Assembly: GCF_018614135.1 (NCBI RefSeq)
Contig: NZ_JAGGOW010000110.1
Location: forward strand, 1 to 36,756
Source of the DNA: Streptomyces sp. ISL-66
GTDB taxonomy: Bacteria; Actinomycetota; Actinomycetes; Streptomycetales; Streptomycetaceae
Direction of reading: 5' to 3'
Length of the DNA: 36,756 nucleotides
In this document: one piece after another, positions 1 through 7,344 of the stretch
Position numbering within the stretch: position 1 is the first letter of the stretch
Layout: each line of letters begins with the position of its first letter
Notes under the pieces: generated by a model
What the model saw: only the letters and a program-made list of their open reading frames with translations
Told to the model about the DNA's origin: nothing
The model's database searches: none
Program-made: the position numbers and the translations under genes

Positions 1-33
1 CCACTGCTCGTCGGTGAGATCGCCTCGTGCCAT
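1..33 (-). CDS. IS5-type transposase, N-terminal fragment cut by window edge
   Basis: Reading the minus strand from an ATG at 33 gives MARGDLTDEQW, then the window ends. From memory, this opening is typical of IS5-family transposases of Streptomyces, where the N-terminal DUF4096-like segment begins with MARGDLTD followed by an acidic residue and W. Bases 34-181, between this start and the LacI gene, should hold the element's end. They contain a perfect palindrome CTGCGCGCAG at 61-70 and the inverted pair AGATCGCCT (18-26)/AGGCGATCT (69-77), but I cannot define the terminal repeat without the other end. Only 11 residues are visible, so the family call rests on that motif. Confidence 0.6.
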   Translation of the reverse strand, partial: MARGDLTDEQW

Positions 34-181
34 GACTGATGGCCTATCAAGACCAAGACCCTGCGCGCAGGCGATCTACCAAACTCATGATCTGGACTCC
101 AGACAGGACCTAGGGGGCCGCGGGACCGACCTCCCCGGACGCCCTGCCCAGAGGCAGGTCACCCCGCGTAGACTGCCGCGC

Positions 182-1204
182 GTGGCCAAGGTGACGCGGG
201 ATGACGTGGCACGACTTGCGGGTACTTCTACCGCCGTCGTGAGTTACGTGATCAACAACGGACCCCGGCCGGTTGCCCCGGCCACGCGCGAGCGTGTCCT
301 CGCCGCGATCAAGGACCTGGGCTACCGCCCGGACCGGGTCGCGCAGGCGATGGCCTCACGGCGCACCGACCTCATAGGCATGATCGTCCCCGATGCCCGT
401 CAGCCGTTCTTCGCGGAGATGGCGCACGCGGTCGAACAGGCCGCCGCCGAACGCGGGAAAATGGTCCTGGTCGGGAACTCCGACTACCGCGACGAGCGCG
501 AGGTCCACTACCTGCGGGCGTTCCTCGGCATGCGGGTCTCCGGACTGATCCTCGTCAGCCAGGGCATGAGCGAGCGGGCCGCCTCGGAGATCGAGGCGTG
601 GGACGCGCGGGTGGTCCTCCTCCACGAGCGCCCGGAGGCGATCGACGACGTCGCCGTCGTCACCGACGACATCGGCGGCGCCCAGCTCGCCACCCGGCAC
701 CTGCTGGAGCACGGGCACCCGTACGTGGCCTGCCTCGGCGGCGTCGAGAGCACCCCCGAGGTGGGCGACCCGGTGGCCGACCACGTCGAGGGCTGGCGCC
801 GGGCGATGCTCGAATCCGGCCGCTCCGTGGAGGGCCGCCTCTTCCAGGCCCCGTACAACCGCTACGACGCGTACAAGGTCGCCCTGGAGGTCCTGGCCGG
901 CCCGGACCGGCCCCCGGCCATCTTCTGCGCCACGGACGACCAGGCGATCGGCGTGCTGCGGGCGGCGCGGGAGCTGCGCATCGACGTTCCCGGGGAGCTG
1001 GCCGTGGCCGGCTTCGACGACGTGAAGGAGGCGGCCCTCACGGACCCGCCGCTCACGACGATCGCCTCGGACCGCCCGGCGATGGCCCGCGCGGCGGTGG
1101 ACCTCGTCCTGGACGACGCGCTCCGCGTGGCCGGCTCCCGCCGGGAACGCCTGAAGCAGTTCCCGTCGGCCCTGGTCATCCGCCGCTCCTGCGGCTGCCA
1201 CTGA
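182..1204 (+). CDS. LacI-family transcriptional regulator
   Basis: A 340-aa DNA-binding regulator, normal length for the family. The start is taken as GTG 182 because the LacI helix-turn-helix begins almost at once (VTRDDVARLAGTSTAVVSYV, about residues 4-23), followed by the hinge-helix region (RPDRVAQAMASRRTDLIGMI). The same frame is open upstream to 14, but that part is unlike any LacI protein and overlaps the IS edge. The C-terminal two thirds is a periplasmic-binding-protein-like sensor domain, with the typical AIFCATDDQAIGVLRAARE and VAGFDDV segments. It ends in a Cys-rich tail (RRSCGCH) common in actinobacterial members. The ligand is probably a sugar, but no sugar gene is adjacent, so the target is unknown. 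The next gene starts 122 nt downstream with its own regulatory region. Confidence 0.9.
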   Translation: MAKVTRDDVARLAGTSTAVVSYVINNGPRPVAPATRERVLAAIKDLGYRPDRVAQAMASRRTDLIGMIVPDARQPFFAEMAHAVEQAAAERGKMVLVGNSDYRDEREVHYLRAFLGMRVSGLILVSQGMSERAASEIEAWDARVVLLHERPEAIDDVAVVTDDIGGAQLATRHLLEHGHPYVACLGGVESTPEVGDPVADHVEGWRRAMLESGRSVEGRLFQAPYNRYDAYKVALEVLAGPDRPPAIFCATDDQAIGVLRAARELRIDVPGELAVAGFDDVKEAALTDPPLTTIASDRPAMARAAVDLVLDDALRVAGSRRERLKQFPSALVIRRSCGCH

Positions 1205-1277
1205 CCCTGCGGGGAAACGCCGGCGAGGCCGAAGTCACCCGGGCTTATATCGGGCATACACGGTTCTGTCGGGCTTC

Positions 1278-1303
1278 TCAGCGGGGATTCAGGAAGCTCT
1301 CAT
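1278..1303 (+). promoter_or_regulatory. 11-nt-spaced TCAG repeats, candidate response-regulator operator
   Basis: Three TCAG/TCAT half-sites start at 1278, 1289 and 1300, exactly 11 nt apart, within 50 nt of the protease ATG. OmpR-family regulators bind head-to-tail half-sites with about one-turn spacing. From memory, the mycobacterial MprA box contains TCTCAG-type repeats and controls the HtrA protease PepD. The response regulator encoded at 2614 is the obvious candidate binder. This is inference from spacing and gene order. Confidence 0.45.
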
Positions 1304-1326
1304 GATCCGGGCGCACCGTCGTATCC

Positions 1327-2562
1327 ATGACCGAGAACTTCCGCCGCGAAGGCGAGTACCCCCAGGAGAACCGCCCGGCCCAGCCCGCGCCCCTCGGCGA
1401 GGACTGGCAGCGCGGTCGTGACCGGTTGGCCCACGAGGCCTCGTACCCCCCGCCGCCCGCCTACCCCCCGGCCTCCCCGCCCGCCCCGGGCTGGCACGAG
1501 GCCCACACCCCGCCCGTCATCCAGGGCGAGACCGTCCCCCCGAGCGCCGGCGGAGCCGGCCACGGCGGTTGGGCCACCTGGGGCGAGGCCGCCGCCGCGG
1601 CCCCCGCCCCGGTCCCGCACCACGGGCAGGCCCGCGCCAAGCGCCCCGTCGCGCTCCTCGCCGCCGTCGCCCTGGCCGCGGCGGTCATCGGCGGCGGCAC
1701 GGCGGCCGGCGTACAGCAGCTGCTCGCCGCCAACGGAAGCGTCGGCGGCGCCGGGGTCAACGGCAACACCATCTCGCAGTCGAACAGCGGCACCGTCTCC
1801 GGCGTGGCCGAGAACGTCAGCCCCTCCGTCGTCCGCATCGACACCAGCACCGGGTCCGGCCAGGGCACCGGCTCCGGCGTCGTGATCACCGCCGACGGGG
1901 AGATCGTCACCAACAACCACGTCGTCGACGGCGCCTCCCAGATCCAGGTGACGATGAGCGACGGCAAGAAGTACCAGGCGAAGATCGTCGGCACGGACCC
2001 GGACAAGGACCTCGCCCTCATCAAGCTCCAGGGCGCCACCGGCCTCAAAGCCGCCGCTCTCGGCGACTCCGACAAGCTCAAGGTCGGCGACGAGGTCGTC
2101 GCCATCGGCTCCCCCGACCGCCTCACCGGCACGGTCACCAGCGGCATCGTCTCCGCGCTGAACCGCGAGGTGAACGTCCCGAAGTCCGAGCAGCAGCAGT
2201 CCCCCCAGGACGGCTTCCCGTTCTCCTACGGCGGCAAGCAGTTCAACGGGAACACCGGATCGGACACCACCTCGTACAGGGCCATCCAGACCGACGCCTC
2301 CCTCAACCCCGGCAACTCCGGCGGCGCCCTGGTCAACATGAACGGCGAGATCGTCGGGATGCCCTCCGCGATCTACTCCCCCTCCAGCGGCAGCGGCTCC
2401 GCCGGCAGCGTCGGCCTCGGCTTCGCCATCCCCGTCAACACGATCAAGGCCGACCTGCCCTCCCTGCGCAAGGGCGGCCCCGGCGGCGCGGGCGGCGGCG
2501 ACAGCACCGGCAACGGTGGCGGCAGCAGCAGCGGCACCACCGGTTTCGGGACCTCCTACTAG
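1327..2562 (+). CDS. Membrane-anchored HtrA-like (S1C) serine protease
   Basis: A 411-aa protease predicted to act outside the membrane. Residues 1-105 are a Pro-rich cytoplasmic segment. Residues about 107-127 (PVALLAAVALAAAVIGGG) form the single membrane anchor. The trypsin-like domain covers about 160-380, with catalytic His198 (TNNHVVDG), Asp228 (DKDLALIKL) and Ser331 (NPGNSGGAL). The C-terminus is a short Gly/Ser tail with no PDZ domain, so it is shorter than DegP or mycobacterial PepD. It lies directly upstream of a response regulator and kinase on the same strand, the arrangement of a protease controlled by, or feeding back on, an envelope-stress two-component system (compare mycobacterial MprAB/PepD and streptomycete CutRS/HtrA). 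Upstream TCAG repeats support this. Family call is secure, physiological role inferred. Confidence 0.92.
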   Translation: MTENFRREGEYPQENRPAQPAPLGEDWQRGRDRLAHEASYPPPPAYPPASPPAPGWHEAHTPPVIQGETVPPSAGGAGHGGWATWGEAAAAAPAPVPHHGQARAKRPVALLAAVALAAAVIGGGTAAGVQQLLAANGSVGGAGVNGNTISQSNSGTVSGVAENVSPSVVRIDTSTGSGQGTGSGVVITADGEIVTNNHVVDGASQIQVTMSDGKKYQAKIVGTDPDKDLALIKLQGATGLKAAALGDSDKLKVGDEVVAIGSPDRLTGTVTSGIVSALNREVNVPKSEQQQSPQDGFPFSYGGKQFNGNTGSDTTSYRAIQTDASLNPGNSGGALVNMNGEIVGMPSAIYSPSSGSGSAGSVGLGFAIPVNTIKADLPSLRKGGPGGAGGGDSTGNGGGSSSGTTGFGTSY

Positions 2563-2613
2563 GGCGACCGTGCGAGCCTGTGAGGAGACCGACCACCACC
2601 CCTGGGGGACCGA

Positions 2614-3345
2614 ATGACCGCCGAAGGCGACCAGCAGCGCATCCTCGTCGTCGACGACGAACCGGCCGTGCGCGAGGCCCTGCGCCGCAGCCTGGCCTTC
2701 GAGGGGTACGGCGTACAGACCGCCGTCGACGGGCTCGACGCCCTCGACAAGGCGGCCTCCTACGCCCCCGACCTGATCATCCTGGACATCCAGATGCCCC
2801 GGATGGACGGTCTGACGGCCGCCCGGCGCCTGCGCGCCGCCGGCACCACCACCCCGGTCCTGATGCTGACCGCCCGCGACACCGTCGGCGACCGCGTCAC
2901 CGGCCTCGACGCCGGCGCCGACGACTACCTGGTCAAGCCGTTCGAGCTGGACGAGCTCTTCGCCCGCGTCCGCGCACTCCTGCGCCGCAGCTCCTACGCC
3001 GCCCACGGAGGCGCCCTCCCCGAGGACGCCGACGCCCTGGTCTTCGGCGACCTGCGCATGGACCTGGTCACCCGCGAGGTCACCCGCGCCGGACGCCCCG
3101 TGGAACTGACCCGTACCGAGTTCACCCTGCTGGAGATGTTCCTCGCGCACCCGCGCCAGGTCCTGACCCGCGAGCAGATCCTCAAGACCGTGTGGGGCTT
3201 CGACTTCGAGCCCAGCTCCAACTCGCTGGACGTGTACGTGATGTACCTGCGCCGCAAGACCGAGGCCGGGGGCGAGCCCCGCCTGGTCCACACCGTGCGC
3301 GGGGTGGGCTTCGTACTGCGGGCCGGCGAGAGCGGCCCCGAATGA
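2614..3345 (+). CDS. OmpR/PhoB-family response regulator
   Basis: A 243-aa two-component response regulator. The receiver domain occupies residues about 9-122, with the acidic pocket DD (14-15), phospho-acceptor Asp58 (LIILDIQMPRMDG), the conserved Thr in MLTARD and Lys in LVKPF. The winged-helix DNA-binding domain covers about 143-238, with LTRTEFTLLEMFLAHPRQVLTREQI and the C-terminal hairpin VHTVRGVGFVLR. A GGGGGACC-type ribosome binding site precedes ATG 2614. The stop overlaps the kinase start (ATGA), so the two are translationally coupled. It probably binds the TCAG repeats upstream of the adjacent HtrA-like protease gene, making that protease its most likely target. Confidence 0.93.
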   Translation: MTAEGDQQRILVVDDEPAVREALRRSLAFEGYGVQTAVDGLDALDKAASYAPDLIILDIQMPRMDGLTAARRLRAAGTTTPVLMLTARDTVGDRVTGLDAGADDYLVKPFELDELFARVRALLRRSSYAAHGGALPEDADALVFGDLRMDLVTREVTRAGRPVELTRTEFTLLEMFLAHPRQVLTREQILKTVWGFDFEPSSNSLDVYVMYLRRKTEAGGEPRLVHTVRGVGFVLRAGESGPE

Positions 3346-4814
3346 GCCCGGCCGCCAGATTCCGCGCCCTCCCGCTGCGCTCGCGGCTCGCCCTGCTCGT
3401 CACGGTCGCGGTGGCGGTGGCCGTCGCGGCCGTCGCCGTCATCAGCTGGTTCATGGTCCGCACCCAGCTCAACGACCAGCTGAACAGCTCGCTGCGCTCC
3501 ACCAACGCCAGGGCGCAGGCGAGCCAGACACTGAACCGGCTCGGCTGCCAGGAGAAGGTGCCCGGCCCCTTCGAGAACAACCTGAGCGCGCAGGTGCAGA
3601 TCGTGCTGCCGGCGGGCGGGCGCTGCTGGGTGGACGGGAAGAACACCCTCCCGGTCACCGCCTACGACCTCGAAGTGGCCAAGGGGCTGCGCGGAGCGGT
3701 CATGTACGACGGCAAGACCACGGACGGCACCCCCGTGCGCATCTACACCCAGCCCGTGGAGCTGACCTCCGGACCGGGTGTGCAGAACGCCGCGATCTCG
3801 GTAGCCAAGCCCCTCTCCGACATCGACAAGCCCCTGTCCACCCTGGCCTGGGTGCTCGTCCTCGTCTGCGGCATCGGTGTCGTCGGCGCCGGCGCGGCCG
3901 GCCTGTGGGTGGCCCGTACGGGGCTGCGCCCGGTCGACGAACTGACCGGCGCCGTCGAGCACATCGCCCGCACCGAGGACCTGACCGTCCGGATCCCCGA
4001 CGAGGGCGACGACGAGATCGCCCGCCTGTCGCGGTCCTTCAACTCCATGACGGCCGCGCTCGCCTCCTCCCAGGAGCGCCAGGCGCAGCTGATCGCGGAC
4101 GCCGGGCACGAGCTGCGCACCCCGCTCACCTCCCTGCGCACCAACATCGAACTGCTGGCGCGCAGCGAGCAGACCGGCCGCGCCATCCCGCCCGAGGACC
4201 GCAAGGAGCTGCTGGCCTCGGTCAAGGCGCAGATGACGGAACTGGCCTCGCTGATCGGTGACTTGCAGGAGCTGTCCCGCCCGGACGCGGCCGCCCCCGG
4301 TCCGCTGGGCGTGGTGGCCCTGCACGAGATCGCGCGCACCGCGCTGTCCCGGGCCCGGCTGCGCGGCCCGGAGCTGGAGTTCACCTCCGACCTGGCGCCC
4401 TGGTACGTACGCGGCGAGGCGGCGGCCCTGGAGCGCGCGGTGGTCAACGTCCTGGACAACGCGGTGAAGTTCAGCCCGCCGGGCGGCGAGGTCGCCGTGG
4501 TGCTGCGCGCGGGCGAGCTGACCGTACGCGACCACGGGCCCGGCATCCCGGCCGACGACCTCCCGCACGTCTTCGAGCGCTTCTGGCGCTCCCCGTCGGC
4601 CCGCGCACTGCCCGGCAGCGGCCTCGGCCTGTCGATCGTGGCCCGTACGGTGCTGCGCGCGGGCGGCACGGCCGAGCTGCGGGCGCCGCGCGACGGCGGG
4701 CCCGGCACGGAAGCGGTGCTCCGCGTCCCGGGGGCCCCGACTCCGCCGCCGAGCCCGGCTCCGGCCGACGGGCAGGAGCTCTCGGGGCAGCCGTCAGTTG
4801 TGCCGGATCAGTGA
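3342..4814 (+). CDS. Sensor histidine kinase, HAMP-type
   Basis: A 490-aa membrane kinase partnering the upstream regulator; its ATG overlaps that gene's stop by 4 nt. TM1 is about residues 15-37. An extracytoplasmic sensor of about 128 residues follows, TM2 is about 167-190 and HAMP about 190-243. The dimerisation helix carries phospho-acceptor His256 (ADAGHELRTPLTSLR). The ATPase domain shows the N box (NVLDNAVKFSPPGG), G1 (DHGPGIP), F box (FERFWRS) and G2 (GSGLGLSIV). The sensor contains two cysteines (Cys69, Cys95) that could form a disulfide or act as a redox switch; this is inference. The Pro-rich tail ends inside the 3' end of the convergent PI-PLC-like gene, a 21-nt tail-to-tail overlap. 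Confidence 0.93.
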   Translation: MSPAARFRALPLRSRLALLVTVAVAVAVAAVAVISWFMVRTQLNDQLNSSLRSTNARAQASQTLNRLGCQEKVPGPFENNLSAQVQIVLPAGGRCWVDGKNTLPVTAYDLEVAKGLRGAVMYDGKTTDGTPVRIYTQPVELTSGPGVQNAAISVAKPLSDIDKPLSTLAWVLVLVCGIGVVGAGAAGLWVARTGLRPVDELTGAVEHIARTEDLTVRIPDEGDDEIARLSRSFNSMTAALASSQERQAQLIADAGHELRTPLTSLRTNIELLARSEQTGRAIPPEDRKELLASVKAQMTELASLIGDLQELSRPDAAAPGPLGVVALHEIARTALSRARLRGPELEFTSDLAPWYVRGEAAALERAVVNVLDNAVKFSPPGGEVAVVLRAGELTVRDHGPGIPADDLPHVFERFWRSPSARALPGSGLGLSIVARTVLRAGGTAELRAPRDGGPGTEAVLRVPGAPTPPPSPAPADGQELSGQPSVVPDQ

Positions 4815-5693
4815 GGCGACCAGGCCGGAGCGGGTGTTGGGGAAGTCCATCGGGACGATCCCGAGCCCGGTCCGGCCGGCCAGCTCCGAGCCGTCGACGA
4901 ACGAGTGCACCTGCGGATTGAGCCGGTCGGAATTCCACCGGGGCGGCAGGCCGGCCGCCGTGCTCGTGTAGTTCATGAAGAGCTTCCCCGGCTGGGCGAC
5001 GGCCTTGCGGAACTGGTTCTCGATCTTCCCCCGCTTGCCGAAGGGCTCGGCCATGTAGTCGTCCTGGATGTCGAAGACGTTGCCGTCGCCGTAGCGCAGC
5101 CCTCCGGGCAGGCCGCCGTTGTCGGGGAGCAGCAGGACCTTTCCGCGCGTCTGGCCGAGGGTGGGCAGCGTGTTCGCGATCTTGAACAGCGGGCTCCAGC
5201 CCCGGTTGTTCAGGTAGTCGTCGAAGACGGCGCGGAAGGTGGCGTCGCTCTCCTCGGAGTACTCCTGCTTGAGCCGCATCAGCACGGTCTCGGAGGGGTG
5301 GGCGGCGAGGAAGTTCCAGCAGGCCACGAGCACGTCCCCGAACATCAAGTTCTGGTAGTAGGCGCCGTGGTGGATCGCGAACGAGCCGCCGCTCACCCGG
5401 CAGCGGACGTCCAGGAAGCGGATCCCGGAGTCGAGCTGCTCGGCGACGGAGGTGTTCTGGCAGGCGACGTAGAGCCCGCCCCTGGTCGCGCCCGAATCGT
5501 GGGTGCCGGGGATGGTCATCCGCTGGAGGGCGGTGGAGTCGCCGAGCCCGCCCATCCAGTCCTGGGTCCCGAGCGCCTGGGCGGAGGCCGGTGCGGCACT
5601 CGCCCCCAGCGCCACCCCGGCCCCGAGGGCCGCCGCCCCGGCCAGAAACCCGCGCCGCCCGATCCCGCCGCCCGTACGCGCTTCCACGCCCAT
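4794..5693 (-). CDS. Secreted PI-PLC-like phosphodiesterase (Tat signal)
   Basis: A 299-aa protein with the X domain of bacterial phosphatidylinositol-specific phospholipase C, which cleaves the phosphodiester of phosphatidylinositol or GPI anchors without calcium. The N-terminus has a twin-arginine signal (IGRRGFLAG, residues 11-19, then a hydrophobic Ala/Gly stretch and an APASAQA cleavage region), so it should be exported folded. Expected active-site residues are present: His65 in IPGTHDSG, Arg97 in FLDVR and the HH pair at 108-109 in AIHHG. The best start is ATG 5693, since it alone includes the signal. It is convergent with the kinase and shares its last 21 nt with that gene's end. Substrate is unproven; role in phosphate or lipid scavenging is inference. 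Confidence 0.88.
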   Translation of the reverse strand: MGVEARTGGGIGRRGFLAGAAALGAGVALGASAAPASAQALGTQDWMGGLGDSTALQRMTIPGTHDSGATRGGLYVACQNTSVAEQLDSGIRFLDVRCRVSGGSFAIHHGAYYQNLMFGDVLVACWNFLAAHPSETVLMRLKQEYSEESDATFRAVFDDYLNNRGWSPLFKIANTLPTLGQTRGKVLLLPDNGGLPGGLRYGDGNVFDIQDDYMAEPFGKRGKIENQFRKAVAQPGKLFMNYTSTAAGLPPRWNSDRLNPQVHSFVDGSELAGRTGLGIVPMDFPNTRSGLVASLIRHN

Positions 5694-5807
5694 GCCCGCC
5701 CCTTTGTCGACCCAGTGGTGCGCGGATTATGGCGCGCGGAGCCGGCCATTACTACCCACCGGTAGCCCTGACCTTCGGTCAACTCCCGGCTTGGTAGGGC
5801 CCGTTGA

Positions 5808-6098
5808 GCGGCATACCGGACCACGCCTCCGCCAAGGCTCCCGTTCCACCCGCAGGACACCGTCGACTCCGAGAACGCCGTCCACGGCGACCACCGGGAG
5901 GCCTGGCTGGCGAGCGACTGCCCGGCGCTGCTGGTCCACGGCCGACGCAGCCAGGTGCTCGGGCAGGAGCAGGCCGACGCCATGGTGTCGCGCCGGCCCG
6001 GGACCTCGTACGCCCCCGTGGACTCGGACCACTTCGTCCAGCTCCAGGACCCGGAGGGCTTCACCCTGGCGGTGAAGGGCTTCCTCGCCGGCCTCTGA
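5808..6098 (+). pseudogene. Alpha/beta-hydrolase C-terminal remnant without a start codon
   Basis: The plus-strand frame from 5808 to the TGA at 6096-6098 reads as the C-terminal third of an alpha/beta hydrolase: a beta strand with CPALLVHGRRSQVL, the following AD-AMVSRRPG helix, SDHFVQLQDPEGF with the catalytic His, then a final helix VKGFLAGL. An in-frame stop at 5805-5807 closes the frame upstream, and no ATG/GTG/TTG precedes the conserved region. The nucleophile-elbow half is not found in other frames nearby. It is therefore a 5'-truncated decayed gene, sitting between the PI-PLC promoter region and the XRE gene. Confidence 0.65.
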
Positions 6099-6170
6099 TC
6101 GGGTACGGGTTGCGGATTTCCCCCACCCGACCGCAGTCGCGTCACTACGCTCGGTAAGAGACCGAAACGA

Positions 6171-6184
6171 ACGCCGCACGGCGT
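6171..6184. promoter_or_regulatory. Perfect inverted repeat upstream of XRE gene
   Basis: ACGCCG-CA-CGGCGT is a perfect dyad 22 nt before the XRE start codon. XRE regulators commonly bind dyads in their own promoters, so this may be an autoregulatory operator. Only the symmetry is seen; binding is inference. Confidence 0.3.
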
Positions 6185-6205
6185 GTACTTGGGGGTGACC
6201 GCTCC

Positions 6206-7054
6206 ATGGTCAACATCCGCGATCTCGATCCCAGCGCGTCCCCGCTGGACTACTACGGCTCGGAACTGCGCCGCCTGCGGGAGGCCGCCGGGCTGAAACA
6301 GGGGCAGCTGGGGGACATCGTCTTCTGCGCCGCCTCACTCATCGGCCAGATCGAGACGGCCCGGAAGGTACCGACCCGCGACTTCTCGGAACGGCTGGAC
6401 GCGGCGCTCGGGACGGGCGGCGTGTTCTCCCGGCTGGTGGGGCTGGTGCTCCGGAGTCAGCTGCCGACGTGGTTCCAGGCGTATGCGGAGATGGAGGCCA
6501 AGGCCACACACATCTCCTCGTTCCAGGCGCAGCTGGTGTACGGGCTGTTGCAGACGGAGGCGTACGCACGGGCGGTGCTCCAGGCCGGATGGTCGGACAA
6601 GCTAGACGAAGCCGTGGCCGCAAGGTTGGAGCGGCAGCGCATCCTGAGCAGGGAGCGCCCGCCCCTGACCTGGGTGGTGCTGGACGAAGCCGTCCTACAC
6701 CGGCCGTTCGGCTCCCGCGCGATCATGCGTAACCAACTGGACCACCTGTTGGGCTTCCGAGACCAGCGCGCTGTCCGTGTCCAGGTCTTGCCCTTCACGG
6801 CCGGCCAACATCCGGCGACCGTAGGCGCGTTCAACGTCCTGAGGTTCGAGAGCGACCCCGATATCATCTATGCCGAGAGCTACGGATCGGCCAATGTGAC
6901 CGCCAATCCCGACACAGTCAGGGACTGCGCGCACCGATACGATCACCTGCAGGCTGCGGCCCTCTCTGTGGAGGAATCCGCGGAACTGATCGCCTGTGTA
7001 CGGGAGGAACGTTATGGGGACCAATCAGGACCTGAAGGCCGTTCTGTGGCGTAA
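6206..7054 (+). CDS. XRE-family regulator with DUF5753 (Scr1-type)
   Basis: A 282-aa protein: an N-terminal helix-turn-helix (about residues 20-68, ELRRLREAAGLKQGQLGDIV through SLIGQIETARKVPT) joined to the DUF5753 domain (about 90-270), including PTWFQAYAEMEAKATHISSFQ and the YGLLQTEAYARAVL segment. This is the abundant Streptomyces helix-turn-helix family that pairs with small DUF397 proteins. From memory, Scr1/Scr2 of S. coelicolor is such a toxin-antitoxin-like pair affecting development and antibiotic production. A GGGGGTGA ribosome binding site precedes ATG 6206. The gene overlaps the downstream DUF397 gene by 41 nt, supporting co-expression. Parts have slightly lower GC than the neighbours. 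Family secure; target unknown. Confidence 0.9.
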   Translation: MVNIRDLDPSASPLDYYGSELRRLREAAGLKQGQLGDIVFCAASLIGQIETARKVPTRDFSERLDAALGTGGVFSRLVGLVLRSQLPTWFQAYAEMEAKATHISSFQAQLVYGLLQTEAYARAVLQAGWSDKLDEAVAARLERQRILSRERPPLTWVVLDEAVLHRPFGSRAIMRNQLDHLLGFRDQRAVRVQVLPFTAGQHPATVGAFNVLRFESDPDIIYAESYGSANVTANPDTVRDCAHRYDHLQAAALSVEESAELIACVREERYGDQSGPEGRSVA

Positions 7055-7274
7055 GTCGAGCTACAGCGGTGGCACCGGCGGCGACTGCGTCGAGTGCGCT
7101 CCTCTCGGCACCGCCGACTGGCGCAAGGCCTCGTACAGCAGCACCACCGGCGGCGACTGCGTCGAGGTAGCCACCCAGCCCTGCCGGATCGCCGTCCGGG
7201 ACTCCAAGAACCCCGACGGCCCCGCCTTCACCGTCGCCCCGGCCGCCTTCGCGGAGTTCGTGCGCGCGCTCTGA
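7014..7274 (+). CDS. DUF397 small protein with duplicated motif
   Basis: An 86-aa DUF397 protein, the usual partner of the preceding XRE/DUF5753 regulator, nested over its last 41 nt. ATG 7014 is chosen because GGGAGGA lies at 7002-7008 with ideal spacing; an upstream GTG at 6996 has none. The conserved segment occurs twice: WRKSSYSGGTGGDCVE, then WRKASYSSTTGGDCVEVA, followed by VRDSKNPDGPAFTV and the closing FVRAL helix. The duplication is visible in DNA as an identical 22-nt block at 7073-7094 and 7145-7166, 72 nt (24 codons) apart. The first copy lacks the DSKxP part, so only the second is a full DUF397 unit. Biochemical function is unknown; members act as modulators of the cognate regulator. 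Confidence 0.85.
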   Translation: MGTNQDLKAVLWRKSSYSGGTGGDCVECAPLGTADWRKASYSSTTGGDCVEVATQPCRIAVRDSKNPDGPAFTVAPAAFAEFVRAL

Positions 7275-7283
7275 CACGCCGAA

Positions 7284-7312
7284 GGGGGGTGGGCCGTCGT
7301 GGCCCACCCCCC
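7284..7312. terminator. Bidirectional hairpin terminator
   Basis: A perfect 12-bp stem GGGGGGTGGGCC / GGCCCACCCCCC with a 5-nt loop lies between the convergent DUF397 and nucleotidase genes, 9 nt after the former's stop and 32 nt after the latter's. It lacks a U-tract, as is usual in Streptomyces. Confidence 0.8.
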
Positions 7313-7344
7313 TCGCGCGTACTCGCGTACGTACTGCCGTCGCC

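Noticed and set aside
1300..3291. Long minus-strand frame of 663 codons across the protease and regulator genes
   Set aside because: Low-complexity Gly/Val/Asp translation, no motif, entirely antisense to two well-supported genes.
5769..5781. Inverted repeat TGACCTTCGGTCA upstream of the PI-PLC-like gene
   Set aside because: Five-base arms are expected by chance in this GC-rich DNA. It overlaps a TTGACC on the minus strand that could be a -35, but no well-spaced -10 follows.
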